Assembly: GCA_026168455.1 (NCBI GenBank)
Contig: CM047426.1
Coordinates: forward strand, 31,617,058-31,681,057
Reading direction: 5' to 3'
Length of the DNA stretch: 64,000 nt
From: Theocolax elegans
Lineage: Eukaryota; Arthropoda; Insecta; Hymenoptera; Cerocephalidae
Part shown: positions 37,720-48,524 of the stretch, in pieces
How the letters are laid out: the number at the start of each line of letters is the position of its first letter
How positions within the stretch are numbered: the stretch's first letter is position 1
Made by a program: the position numbers and the translations under genes
Notes under the pieces: generated by a model
The model's database searches: none
What the model was told of the DNA's origin: nothing
Seen by the model: only the letters and a program-made list of their open reading frames with translations

Positions 37720-38180
37720 AGGCAACATCTCCGAACACGCTAAACGCCGGTGTTTACCGGGCTGGCGCACGCAAATCGCGCGCCACAGCATTTAGACACG
37801 TCTAATTAGAGACGTCTCTAAATTAATTCGAAAAGCCGCGCCCGGCATCCTTTAATTCTGCACTCCGTCTCTCCTGCGAAGGATTTCCGCGGTCTGATTT
37901 ACGCGCTCGTTGTCGGTGATTCGGTGTTCTTGTACCGCTACTTCCTTAAGCTCTTTTCCCCCATCGTTCTCAGCCCGGCTCCAATGAGGTTACGGGATTC
38001 CTAATAAGCGGTACACGACCTCTTGCCAACAACCTCCACGTGGAGCATTACGCACCTTTATTCATTTCAAGGGGTGGCTCCTCTTCTTTCCTCCTCGCAC
38101 TACAGCAAATATTCATGAACTACCTACCCATTTCTTACTTAGGTAATTAAAGTATATAAATTGCCGGAGACTTAACTAGG
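37720..38180. promoter_or_regulatory. Candidate enhancer island with homeodomain sites
   Basis: GC-richer segment without a coding frame. It contains GTCTAATTAGAGAC, in which a TAATTA core sits inside a near-palindrome, closely followed by AAATTAATTCG (37790-37832), and TTTAATTCTG and CCTAATAAG further on. These TAAT clusters inside a CpG-rich island resemble conserved insect enhancers. Inference only. Confidence 0.35.
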
Positions 38181-41021
38181 CTCCAGTTTCTTCTTTATTG
38201 GTCTTCTTGAATACAAACCTGCAGCGCTCAAAGCAGCTTTTTTTCTTTCTTTCTTGCTTTCTTTCTCTCTTTCTTCCTTTCCACTGCTTTCAGAATCACG
38301 ATATTGGAAACAATTTTATGCAACAGAGTTGAATATTTGCTCAATTATGCGCTTATAAGGTATATTAATATGCTTAATAAATCCTTCTTTATAATTACTA
38401 AAAAAATATATAAAGTAGCAAAAATATATTGTTGCGGATGTAAAAGCATAAACAAATGTAATTTTCAATGTAAAGATATGTATGATATGGGCAGATGAAG
38501 GTTCATCTATTAAAAAGCAATTTTTACTAGAAAGGGTGGAAATTTAAGAACCGAGCACAAAGAATCGTGTGATTCTGTAGTAGTATGAGATCGTTCTGAG
38601 ACTGCTTCGACCCCATTTAGAGGAGTTCTCTTGGTTGTGGAGGTCTCACGTAAGCAGTGAGCATGACTGTCGTAGACATTTCCTCTTCCGGACTCATTTG
38701 GCACATGTTTACTTTAAGCTTTTTATTTTTTATATTATATTTTATTATAGTAAATTAATTCATATACAATATCTAATTGGAATTTGCTTTTGCATACTTT
38801 TACGATTATTTGTTCTTTTATATAAATGATGAAAAAAATTAATGAAAATTAAAGATTTCGTAAAGGAACGAGTGACTATTCAAATGGAACGTCACAATGA
38901 TTCATAGATTTGAATAACGTACGTTATACGTTTTATTTCACCCAATAGTTTAATCTATTTTGAATAATTAAAACTATTCACGATTGTAAATATCTTTTAT
39001 AAGAAGGCGTTTGTAATTAATCTTTGTAATTAAAAATCTAATTTTTAATGCACAATTATAAAATGAGATAGATAAAAAATATGTAGTTGTTTTATCAGTG
39101 AAGTAATATTTATTTATTAATATACATTTTAATATTGTATTAATATTTTTACAACTAGTACGGCAGAATTTTAATTTCGCAAATTTTGAATAGCCATTTT
39201 CATCATATTATCAATACCAGAGATAAAATAATGTATTTAGTTTTAATTTTCATAAAAATAATTTTATTTATTGCAGTAAACTAGAGTTAAACTACACTTA
39301 CTATTTTCAACGTAATGCACCTAAATTCCGCAAACAACCAATTCCACCTAAACTCAGTCAGCAAAACAAAACAGGAAGACGAAAATACACAGACATTTTC
39401 CACATTTTTTTCTCAACGTATTTACCACTCTGAGCTTCCAATACCAAAGGAAAACTTTTATTTTGATTTTTACCTAGTAATCGTATCGGATTTTCTACAT
39501 GCGCGTGGGTGTGTGCCTGCGCGCGTACACGTATAAACATGTACGTTTCCACACACACACACACAACCAGCAATCCTCTTTTTACTACTCATTTCCTATA
39601 TAGGCAAACGTCAATTCTTGCTGGACAATATATTTTACGATCGTTGCAATAGGAAAAGAAGGAATAAATACAAAAAAAAAAACGAACGAGACGCATCACC
39701 AATCTTTGTTGTTTCAAGAAAATTATCTTTGTTCGGGACGAGTTCGTACGTATGTACTAGGTTATTTTCTCACCCAGATGAATGTAACGAAATGATGAAT
39801 TCCACCTAAACCAATCAAGTACGAAGCAAGCGCCGACAGAGATAATGTCGAAATGACCAATATCCTGGCTATTGCTGGTGAGTTGTTGCCAATTTAATGT
39901 TTTATTTTTACAGAACGCTCCCTTTTTCTAGTTGGGGGGGCTGTCGAGGTTTACTTTCATATTAAAGGCAATAACGCGTTTGTCGTAACGTAGGAAAGAA
40001 AAAAGAATGATCGATTAGCTCGACGCGATGAGTGTACCAGGGTAAGGTCGGTGCGTAAGCATTAGCAGGCTGGCTCTCAGGAAGTATGGGTCGTAGCGTT
40101 TCCACCTGGCTAAGTTTTTCGACCAGTCGGAGGTAGCACGACGGTGCGATGGCATCAGCTTCGACTCTTCGCTATTGCCGATATTCTGATGCGTCATATA
40201 CAATTGTGCTCAATTATCGAAAGAGGTCAATTGGAAATCGAAACGGAATTCTCGGACCGATCAAAAGAGAAGGAGGAGCACAACGATGATCGCGCAAATA
40301 TATGCATGTATTTACGTCTCTGTAGATGTATATATAAGTATATATTTTGGCGCACGCGCACGCCCGTGTTTGTGTGTATGTCGCCTCTGTATATGCACAT
40401 ATGCATGTGTGTGTAGGTATCATGCGCGCACACACGTACACAACCTACACAAGTCGTAAAAGCTCGCAGAATGCGCACCATTGACTGCGACAATCGATAA
40501 TAAGATCTCTTCTCTCACTTTTGGTGCGATCGCATGCAGACTGGCGCTTCGATACATGATTTGCTCTTTTTTGCATTCTCATACCAGAGTCCCTACTGAG
40601 ACATAATTATAATTGAATATAAGGTTAAAATCAAAGTTTAATAAGAGAGTTTGGAAACAATTTGTATATCATTCGAACATTTATAAAATAAATATCAATA
40701 TAATGCGCGAATAAATTTTATGTTAATTAATATTAAAAAGTTTAACTACATAATAAGTAAAAGAAACGCCCAAAAATTAAAATATGAACAATGATGATAA
40801 TATTTGAATTTCATTCTTCAGACTATAGACAAACTGTTACAATTTATTTAAACTATGTTTTTCAAAATCATCCATTACGATGTCCGAAAATAAGGGCACA
40901 ATTGGTGAACCCATCGGTGAGTCTTTTATTTATTTATTATAAAGTTTATCATTTAATGAATAATAAGTGTTCTCAAAAAGAAATCTAGTGTAATCCTGCA
41001 ATTTATTAAATGTTATTTTAC
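38181..41021. other. Mixed non-coding stretch with pyrimidine and AC repeats
   Basis: A CTTT-rich tract occupies about 38233-38283. AC/GT-rich tracts occur near 39553-39567 and 40365-40440. Positions 40015-40300 form a GC-richer CpG-containing block with overlapping frames on both strands and no known domain. The rest is AT-rich. Confidence 0.45.
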
Positions 41022-41025
41022 AATT

Positions 41026-42235
41026 TGACATACGCGCGATGCGCATATATTTTTATTTTAGTTTCTTTTTATACGACTATTCCCAACGGTTATTCAGTTC
41101 GCGGAATCCTAACCGTTCGCGAGGGAGAAAAACTCCTCCTCCCTAGTAACGTGATTTTTTTTCCGCAACGCTGATTCGCCCGTTCGAGCGGCCAGCCGCC
41201 GACCGCCGCTGCTCGCGCGCCGCGAGTCCCCGAAATTCAGTCAGTCAGCCTCTGCCTTCCGGACGGAACAGACGGCCCATCCTCTACACACGGACCCCTC
41301 AGTCTCGACGTTTCACGCAGTCACTCGGCCATTGCTCTCCGGACGGAACACTCGGCCTCACGTTTCGACAGCGCATCGTCTTCGGCCTGATTCTTCGACA
41401 AGAGTAGACCTCTCTTGAGACTTACGTCGCGTGAGCTAAACGAGCTCCTCGCCGTGCTCGCCAGGTAGCATTCGTGTTCGCGAATTCCGCTCTCGCCTGG
41501 TCACGGTAGCTCCCCTAGAGCTCGCGCCTCATCGTTCGCGCCACGATCGGACACGGACGTCTCCGAACGCGAAGCCGCGAACCACGACACGCACAACTGC
41601 GTATACGTACATCTACCAGGCTACTCGTCAGCCATACTTCCGACATCCTTCCTTTTCACTCGAGGTAGCGACTGGCACTTGCCGCTGACGCTCTAACCTC
41701 TACAGGTATTGCTAATCGCGTCAACGCAAATACAGCAAACCTGTGTTACTCCTCCAAACAACGACCTTGCACGACGCAACTTGCGCTCAAGTTCAACCAG
41801 GCGGTGCAGTACTGCGATTCTCGCATTCGCTGCAAACCTGTGAGACTCCTCCGAGGTAAGCGACTTTGCTACTCTCGCTAGCGCTCCAACCCGATCAGAC
41901 GGTGCGGTCGTGCGTCCACGCACTTGCTGCAAATCTGGGGTGCCTCCGAGGTTAGCGACACTGCGCCCCGTGCTAACGCTCTAGACAGAACGGACGGTGC
42001 GGTTGCGACCCGTCGCAAACACTGCAAACCCGGGAAGTTCTCCAACGTCCATAATACATACCTCACATCACCTACACTCACACCCATACCTTTACATACG
42101 AGCCCATACGTATTCTTTTAATCAACATATTGTGTAAATTTATTTCAATATAATTTCCCTTCCCCTTCGAATCCCGCAGGGTGGCGTACCCTCTCCTACC
42201 CCTTGACAAACTCTCTCCCTCGCGAGTTCAAGTCA
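41026..42235 (+). repeat. 5' LTR (1,210 bp)
   Basis: Starts TGACATACGCGCG and ends AGTCA. A TATA-like element (about 41070-41073) lies roughly 25 bp before an arthropod initiator match, TCAGT at 41094-41098. That predicts a very short U3 of about 70 bp and transcription starting near 41095. The body is GC-rich and built partly of internal repeats: two related units of about 77 bp with a CCGGACGGAACA core (about 41260 and 41338), and four diverged units of about 95 bp from about 41656 to 42035. A good splice-donor match (GAG|GTAAGC, near 41856) lies in the third 95-bp unit. Minus-strand frames here recur identically in the other LTR and are not genes. Confidence 0.93.
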
Positions 42236-42237
42236 AT

Positions 42238-42260
42238 TGGCGCCCAACGTGGGGCTCGAA
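42238..42260 (+). other. Primer binding site for tRNA-Lys (CUU type)
   Basis: TGGCGCCCAACGTGGGGC begins 2 bp after the LTR and continues with CTCGAA. This is the exact complement of the 3' end of the animal tRNA-Lys(CUU) as I know it (acceptor stem, CCA and T arm). It marks where minus-strand reverse transcription is primed, and so supports the LTR boundary. tRNA-Lys priming is found among insect Gypsy-type elements. Confidence 0.85.
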
Positions 42261-42352
42261 ATTCGCATTTTTCCGGTAGTGTTGTGCGTATCGCGAAAAG
42301 TGAAATTTTGAATACCCGGACGAGTATTCGAACCCGAACCATGAGTTGAGCC

Positions 42353-42712
42353 ATGCTTCGTACGCCACCTTCGCATCAACGTACTCAACTATCACCTGCG
42401 ACTTCCGACAGTCGTAAAAGAGTCGGTGGCGCCCAACAACAGTCTCCAAGGCGGACGAGAAGCCAAGCGCGAGACCAAAATCTCTTAACTTGCTCGAGCG
42501 ACCATATCTCACTCGCTGAAAGCAAGAGAACTTGCCGTAAGCTCGACCTAGCTACATCGGTTACAACGCTCGCCCAGCAGAGCAACCCTTTCGCACGAAT
42601 GCCATTGGAATCAGCTACGCAGCAAAAAGAAACATCGAGCCTATACAAAGTACATTCCCGACGGCCGTTCTGCCTGGACAAGCAGAACTCACACTCGCGC
42701 CACGGAACGTAG
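42353..42712 (+). CDS. LTR-element ORF A, basic Ser/Gln/Arg-rich protein (possible Gag N-terminus)
   Basis: 119 codons starting at the second ATG after the primer binding site; the first ATG at 42341 gives only a two-codon upstream frame. The protein is hydrophilic, with a basic stretch near residues 20-45 (SPRRTRSQ). I see no zinc knuckle, protease, capsid signature or other domain. Its position directly after the primer binding site is where gag begins in LTR elements, so a shortened gag is the natural guess, but I do not recognise the sequence. It overlaps ORF B, which lies in the -1 frame. Confidence 0.5.
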   Translation: MLRTPPSHQRTQLSPATSDSRKRVGGAQQQSPRRTRSQARDQNLLTCSSDHISLAESKRTCRKLDLATSVTTLAQQSNPFARMPLESATQQKETSSLYKVHSRRPFCLDKQNSHSRHGT

Positions 42713-43074
42713 AGTGTCAGCCCGTCTTACCGCCTGCAGCGCCCCAGCCGCTACAGTACGGCTCGCCGCTCGAGTCGTCTGCTCTGACGACTTACCAGCC
42801 CGAGCCACACATCACGGCGCCTCAGCCGCCGCATTCGTACGCCGCACCCCAGTTGCCCGCGTACTCGCACATCGCGACTCCGTCAGAGTGTTCACCCGTG
42901 CCGCGTGAACATCGTAGTAGCTCTCCTCCCGTAACAGCTGCTCAACCCAGCATCTTGCGCCCTCGACGACGAGGCAGACCGACGAAAGCAGAACAAGCGA
43001 GAAGAGCCGCAGAAAATCGAGTTGCTTACACGCAGCCATGCCGCTACCAGCTTCGCAATCGACAAAGAACCTAG
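42541..43074 (+). CDS. LTR-element ORF B, Pro/Gln/Tyr-rich open frame ending in a basic tail
   Basis: An open frame of about 177 codons after a stop at 42538-42540, without an ATG near its start. The middle (about residues 60-110) is rich in Pro, Gln, Ala and Tyr. The end is basic, with an AT-hook-like RRRGRPTK near residues 145-152 and the terminal YQLRNRQRT. It lies in the -1 frame relative to ORF A and overlaps it by 172 bp, so -1 frameshifting from ORF A is one way to express it; an internal deletion joining two former genes is another. Basic tails of this kind occur at the ends of some retroelement polyproteins. No enzymatic motif is seen. Confidence 0.45.
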   Translation, partial: ARPSYIGYNARPAEQPFRTNAIGISYAAKRNIEPIQSTFPTAVLPGQAELTLAPRNVECQPVLPPAAPQPLQYGSPLESSALTTYQPEPHITAPQPPHSYAAPQLPAYSHIATPSECSPVPREHRSSSPPVTAAQPSILRPRRRGRPTKAEQARRAAENRVAYTQPCRYQLRNRQRT

Positions 43075-43445
43075 AGGATACGAGACCCGATGCTCGCTCA
43101 CCTAATCGTTCAAACCAGAAGAATTCGGTTCGCCAAGAAACACAAATGCGACGTCCGCGTGGTGGATTCCGCAAAAGGATACGCAGCTTGGCCGACTCTT
43201 GTGTGCACGCGCATAGTGTAAACGATCACGCCGCAAAGGTCAAAGCCTATCTCGAACTAGGGAAGCTCCTTCGCATCGACATCGAAGTAGAGCATGCGAA
43301 AGCCGCATCGCGCAGCCGATCAGCTGATCGCTGCGACGCCACACCATCGAACGCAAGAGGCTCATCGCCCGAGGAAAACACCGATTGCATCAACATCCAC
43401 GTGGAAGAAGACCTGAGTAACGAACTTCAAAGTGAAAGTACTTAG
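43038..43445 (+). CDS. LTR-element ORF C, 135-residue basic-to-acidic protein of unknown function
   Basis: Starts at ATG 43038 inside the end of ORF B, again one frame back (-1), and ends at 43445. The first half is basic (RRPRGGFRKRIR near residues 38-49). A probable helix lies around residues 60-85, then a Ser/Arg stretch, and the C-terminus is acidic. No membrane segment, so it is not an envelope protein. An AATAAA lies downstream at about 43600. I do not recognise any homologue. Confidence 0.45.
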   Translation: MPLPASQSTKNLEDTRPDARSPNRSNQKNSVRQETQMRRPRGGFRKRIRSLADSCVHAHSVNDHAAKVKAYLELGKLLRIDIEVEHAKAASRSRSADRCDATPSNARGSSPEENTDCINIHVEEDLSNELQSEST

Positions 43446-43680
43446 TGTAGTGTTCCATTTTAAACAAAGACAATTTCATATTATCATTATTCGTTTAAGT
43501 TTATATAGAATCAGTAGCGCGTATTTGTGTCCTATAATATTTATAGATCAATCTGTTCATTTATAATGTTAGCGAATATCGCATTATTATATATTTTTGA
43601 ATAAATTACAGGTGCTCACACACAACCAACACCAACCCAGACACATACACACTCACCACAACCGATGGAAAGAGTCGCTT

Positions 43681-43697
43681 AAGTGGGGGGGGGGAAT
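43681..43697 (+). other. Polypurine tract
   Basis: AAGT followed by ten G and then AAT, directly before the TG of the 3' LTR. This is the expected plus-strand primer of an LTR element. The pure G-run is unusual; many elements use mixed A/G tracts. Confidence 0.85.
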
Positions 43698-44907
43698 TGA
43701 CATACGCGCGATGCGCATATATTTTTATTTTAGTTTCTTTTTATACGACTCTTCCCAACGGTTATTCAGTTCGCGGAATCCTAACCGTTCGCGAGGGAGA
43801 AAAACTCCTCCTCCCTAGTAACGTGATTTTTTTTCCGCAACGCTGATTCGCCCGTTCGAGCGGCCAGCCGCCGACCGCCGCTGCTCGCGCGCCGCGAGTC
43901 CCCGAAATTCAGTCAGTCAGCCTCTGCCTTCCGGACGGAACAGACGGCCCATCCTCTACACACGGACCCCTCAGTCTCGACGTTTCACGCAGTCACTCGG
44001 CCATTGCTCTCCGGACGGAACACTCGGCCTCACGTTTCGACAGCGCATCGTCTTCGGCCTGATTCTTCGACAAGAGTAGACCTCTCTTGAGACTTACGTC
44101 GCGTGAGCTAAACGAGCTCCTCGCCGTGCTCGCCAGGTAGCATTCGTGTTCGCGAATTCCGCTCTCGCCTGGTCACGGTAGCTCCCCTAGAGCTCGCGCC
44201 TCATCGTTCGCGCCACGATCGGACACGGACGTCTCCGAACGCGAAGCCGCGAACCACGACACGCACAACTGCGTATACGTACATCTACCAGGCTACTCGT
44301 CAGCCATACTTCCGACATCCTTCCTTTTCACTCGAGGTAGCGACTGGCACTTGCCGCTGACGCTCTAACCTCTACAGGTATTGCTAATCGCGTCAACGCA
44401 AATACAGCAAACCTGTGTTACTCCTCCAAACAACGACCTTGCACGACGCAACTTGCGCTCAAGTCCAACCAGGCGGTGCAGTACTGCGATTCTCGCATTC
44501 GCTGCAAACCTGTGAGACTCCTCCGAGGTAAGCGACTTTGCTACTCTCGCTAGCGCTCCAACCCGATCAGACGGTGCGGTCGTGCGTCCACGCACTTGCT
44601 GCAAATCTGGGGTGCCTCCGAGGTTAGCGACACTGCGCCCCGTGCTAACGCTCTAGACAGAACGGACGGTGCGGTTGCGACCCGTCGCAAACACTGCAAA
44701 CCCGGGAAGTTCTCCAACGTCCATAATACATACCTCACATCACCTACACTCACACCCATACCTTTACATACGAGCCCATACGTATTCTTTTAATCAACAT
44801 ATTGTGTAAATTTATTTCAATATAATTTCCCTTCCCCTTCGAATCCCGCAGGGTGGCGTACCCTCTCCTACCCCTTGACAAACTCTCTCCCTCGCGAGTT
44901 CAAGTCA
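43698..44907 (+). repeat. 3' LTR (1,210 bp)
   Basis: Same length as the 5' LTR and identical except at the two positions given for the full element (43751 and 44465). It carries the same TATA-like and initiator elements and the same internal 77-bp and 95-bp repeats, the latter at about 44328-44707. Any promoter here would fire rightward into the adjacent Penelope-like remnant. Confidence 0.93.
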
Positions 44908-44911
44908 AATT

Positions 44912-45179
44912 GTTATGGATATCTTGTACGCGTCTCTCTTAGCAGTTTAATACTTAAATACAAGTAATATTTGGTATTAAATACTAATGTTTTTTAATAA
45001 ACTCTTAAAATATCTTTCAAGTTATCCAAAAAAAACGAAAAAAGAATATTGTTTCGTATTTAGTAGACAAAGCCATTTTATTATCATAAATTATTAATAA
45101 AAATAATTATTCACCTCGTTTTATAGATAAACATATAGAAATTCGATTAAATAAAAAAAAATATATGATCAGATCTATC
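44912..45179. other. AT-rich non-coding stretch
   Basis: Abrupt return to AT-rich DNA after the LTR. Nothing recognisable. Confidence 0.5.
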
Positions 45180-45670
45180 TATCAGATATGGTATTACCAT
45201 GTACAGAAGTCTTTGATAAAATTACTCAAATTGCAAAAAGAATAATAATATTATGACAACCTCTTAATTCCAAAATGTTTAAATTTGGTTATAAAATTTG
45301 GGAAAGACAAAACAAAAACATTATAGACAAAAACAACTTGGTGTACCTGTGTACCAATTATGTAAAAATTGTCCAACATTATATATTGGTAAGACATCAG
45401 CATCATATATTGACAAAATAATCAGTAAGAATCCGAATAATGAACATACAAATAGTAAAAATGATGAATCAGTGGTTAGATCACATCAGTTGAAATATAA
45501 TAGACTATCTGTTTAGGATATTAAAATTTTAGAAACGGAAGTTAATTATAAAAATTTATCTCGAAAATGATTCATATTAAAAGCAATAAGAATAATATAA
45601 ATAAAAAGAGGATATATATGTATATACTAAATGAAACTTATATCCTTCTTCTAACAAATAGGTGAAAAGA
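45180..45670 (+). pseudogene. Penelope-like element remnant with GIY-YIG endonuclease end
   Basis: The clearest part is the open frame 45298-45516, which contains GVPVYQLCKNCPTLYIGKT. This is the paired-cysteine GIY-YIG start typical of Penelope-like retroelements, with V-Y and Y-I-G at the usual spacing. It is followed by an EH and a Ser-Val-Val region where the rest of the nuclease lies. Past the stop at 45514-45516 the same frame continues as DIKILETEVNYKN, matching the conserved KILE-E-NY motif downstream of the nuclease. Upstream, around 45186-45245, VLPCTEVFDKI resembles the linker that joins reverse transcriptase to the nuclease. Stops and at least one frameshift show it is dead. The reverse transcriptase is absent. 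Confidence 0.65.
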
Positions 45671-48524
45671 AATGTAAAAAGATTGACGAATGATGCCAAC
45701 AAAACGTAAAAAATGGTTTCTTTCTTTATTTACATTAAAAAAACCTACCTAGCACTTAAGAAATTGATAAATAATCCTTTAAAATATGAACATTAACAAA
45801 AATTATGTGTTGGAGTATTGCAACAACACGCACACAGTTTTTCTTTTTTGCATATGTGTATAAAAAAAAGGAAAAACCCCCTGGAAGGACCGAAGGTTTA
45901 TTGCTTTTCCCCTGCCGCCTTGTGACCATCATCTCTATAATATTATTTGAAGGATGCAGTTTTTGAGATGCAATTCGTTAGTTCGTGAGTTACCAACACG
46001 ACAAGCAGTCGCAGCCCAAAAAGAGATCTTTATTCAGTGTTTTATTTCTTTCTCATTAAGTGTATTTACTAATGTACTGCATTTATATTCTATTTTACTT
46101 TGTAGTATTCTACGCTATAATTCTATTGATTTGTATTATTAATAAAGTCATTTAATAATACAAAACAATTTTTTAATAACCACCAACATTATGTTTTATA
46201 CTATTGTATTTAATAAATAGCAAAATATTTTGTAATTAAGTACTCCTCCACATTTCTGAAGATTTTTCGGAAGTATATTGGAAAAATACCGAAATACATG
46301 TTCACTTTTCTACTTGGACACATTATATCTTCGAGTTTTATCGATTTTCCTTTTCCGGAAATCATACTCGGTACTTGTCAATTTATTTTGACACCATTTT
46401 CTCAATATGTTATTTTGAAATAGATATTTCAAATATAAATATTTCTACAGTTATAAATATTTCGGAGTGCGTTTTTCATAAACTATTCTTTTTAACATTT
46501 ATTATCATTAACAATATAATTGTTTGAAAATAAAGATCAGTTTATCTGATGATTCAATACTTATATGAAGTGGCTGTTTGAAGTAGAAAACAAAAATATA
46601 AGTAATAAAAGTAATTGTTTCGGAGTTGAATAATTGTTATTAATAATATATGCATCAGCGAGTATACATATAATGTATAACGAAAATACATTTTGACGCT
46701 TGATACATTGTGTATAAAAAAGATTAGTAATATAGCGAACAACATCGTTTGTCAATATATTCAATAAAACATTGTTTTTTCATAAATATTTTGATAAAAT
46801 TTAAACAGTCTTTTATTATACGTGAAATGCAAATAAATTCAACCTGACCTTTTTAAAATGTCAATATTCTGATAAGAGTCATTCGCATTTTCACCAGTCG
46901 TTGTACGTCATTGAATTCGAGCTAGTCGGTTATGCAATAATATCGGTGAAATGTGAATGCCAATAACGCTGTAAATCCTACATTGTTGCAGTAACATTAA
47001 ACAATGCCAGTGGTGGTAAGATTAAATGCTTTGTTATTCTGATACAGTAAACAGCGGTAGTATCGAATTATTCTACAGCGATATATAAATGCATCGTAAT
47101 TTATGAGCACTCTTAGAATTTACGTCTCTCACATACTAGATCGCTTGTAAAGTACCTATAAAATTAATTCAATAGTTGTAAGTATATACCTTCACTGCTT
47201 CCCTCTGTACGTTTGCGTATTTGTTTACATGTAAAACACAGACATTAAAACGAACGATATAAAACAAGCAGCCTCACCTTAATCCACGTGAAATATACGA
47301 TTATGGGAATGACGAGTAACGACAATTGTAATATTTATGCCATTTTTTACAAATAAGCGAATACCATTAATTGGAATGGTTATAAATTAATCTGAATATA
47401 TACTGATTAACCAGGCTATGAATTACGTTTATTGTGTTGTACACGTCTTGAGAAATGAACTTGCAATTAATAAGAAACTCTTCATCTTTCAAAACTCGTG
47501 TACATCTTTTTCTTTTCTCTGCAGTAGGTACTAATTTGTTATATCCTATAGAGCCAAAGACGATTTAAACGCGAGAATGAGAGAGCAACAGGGCAAGAGT
47601 AGAGAAAAAGATATAGGAAGAGAAATAAGAGAAGAACCTAACAGCAATAGGATGATGAATCGTGGAAAAATGTGGAGCGAGCGATAATCGAGCTAGTCGA
47701 GCTTATTCAGCTATAGTAACGATTTGAGTGCTCCAAAGGCTTCATACGTTTAGATTATTTCGTTTTCATGAGTTTAACTTCATTGATAGATTATGTTCCT
47801 TGATAATTATAATCACACGTAATTTATTATATTTGAATTTTATACGCTTATATATCATTTTCTGATATTTTTGTCAAAAATAGCAATTTAATGTGATATT
47901 GATATAGTACCCATATTATTTTATTAGAAATTGTTATTAATATATATCTGTATATTACAAATCAATGACCTATACAGTTAAATTTCGAATCAGTCGCTTT
48001 ATTTCGCAAATAATAAAATATTAATGATATAGCGTTTAACAACTCACGTAACAAACAAGTCAATGATAAGATAAACAATTTTTATAAGAATATTACGTTA
48101 AAATTTAACGTTTTGAAGCAATATAGATGTTAATCTCACGAATGTTTTCAAAAACTTATATCAAACAATAATTAGAATTGCAATGTTATCTGCAGGAGTT
48201 CGAAATTCCCTTGAGTAAATATAGCTAACATGCCTAAAGCTGATTGCTCTGTATATTCTCAGTAATACTAGACGTTGCAATGAAACATATATGAACATAT
48301 AACGAAACGTACATGTAACTTATCAAAACATATTTTTCAATATAATTTTCACTATACATTTGAATAGAGGTACAATATGCAATTTAAATGGCAGGATTGG
48401 TGCTATTGGATAGAAGAGCATTAGGGTACTAATATCCTTTTTAAATGTAACGTTTATAAGTCAAACAAATGGCCAAACCTTATAAAATACCCACTAGCTG
48501 CCCAATTAATGGCAAAATTAGAGT
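45671..48524. other. AT-rich non-coding stretch
   Basis: No gene recognised. Short frames near 45954-46142 and 46554-46764 match nothing. Positions 47570-47720 are purine-rich and somewhat less AT-rich. Confidence 0.5.

Larger units (their letters stand above)
41022..44911 (+). mobile_element. Complete non-autonomous LTR retrotransposon with AATT target duplication
   Basis: Two 1,210-bp direct LTRs (41026-42235 and 43698-44907) enclose 1,462 bp. Both LTRs start TG and end CA. A 4-bp AATT duplication flanks the insertion (41022-41025 and 44908-44911). A tRNA-Lys-type primer binding site follows the 5' LTR and a G-rich polypurine tract precedes the 3' LTR. The LTRs differ at only two positions that I can find (A41079/C43751 and T41793/C44465), which indicates a very recent insertion. 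No protease, reverse transcriptase or integrase motif is present, so it must be mobilised in trans. The 4-bp duplication and tRNA-Lys priming fit the Gypsy superfamily; BEL/Pao is not excluded. It is markedly GC-richer than the surrounding genome. Confidence 0.93.

Noticed and set aside
41693..42087. Minus-strand frames in the LTR that recur nearly unchanged at 44365-44759
   Set aside because: The repetition only reflects the duplicated LTR. They run antisense to the element and come from the internal tandem repeats.
42385..43174. Minus-strand frames inside the LTR element (including a 120-codon one at 42812-43174)
   Set aside because: Antisense shadows of ORFs A-C in GC-rich DNA with few stops; no start or domain that favours them.
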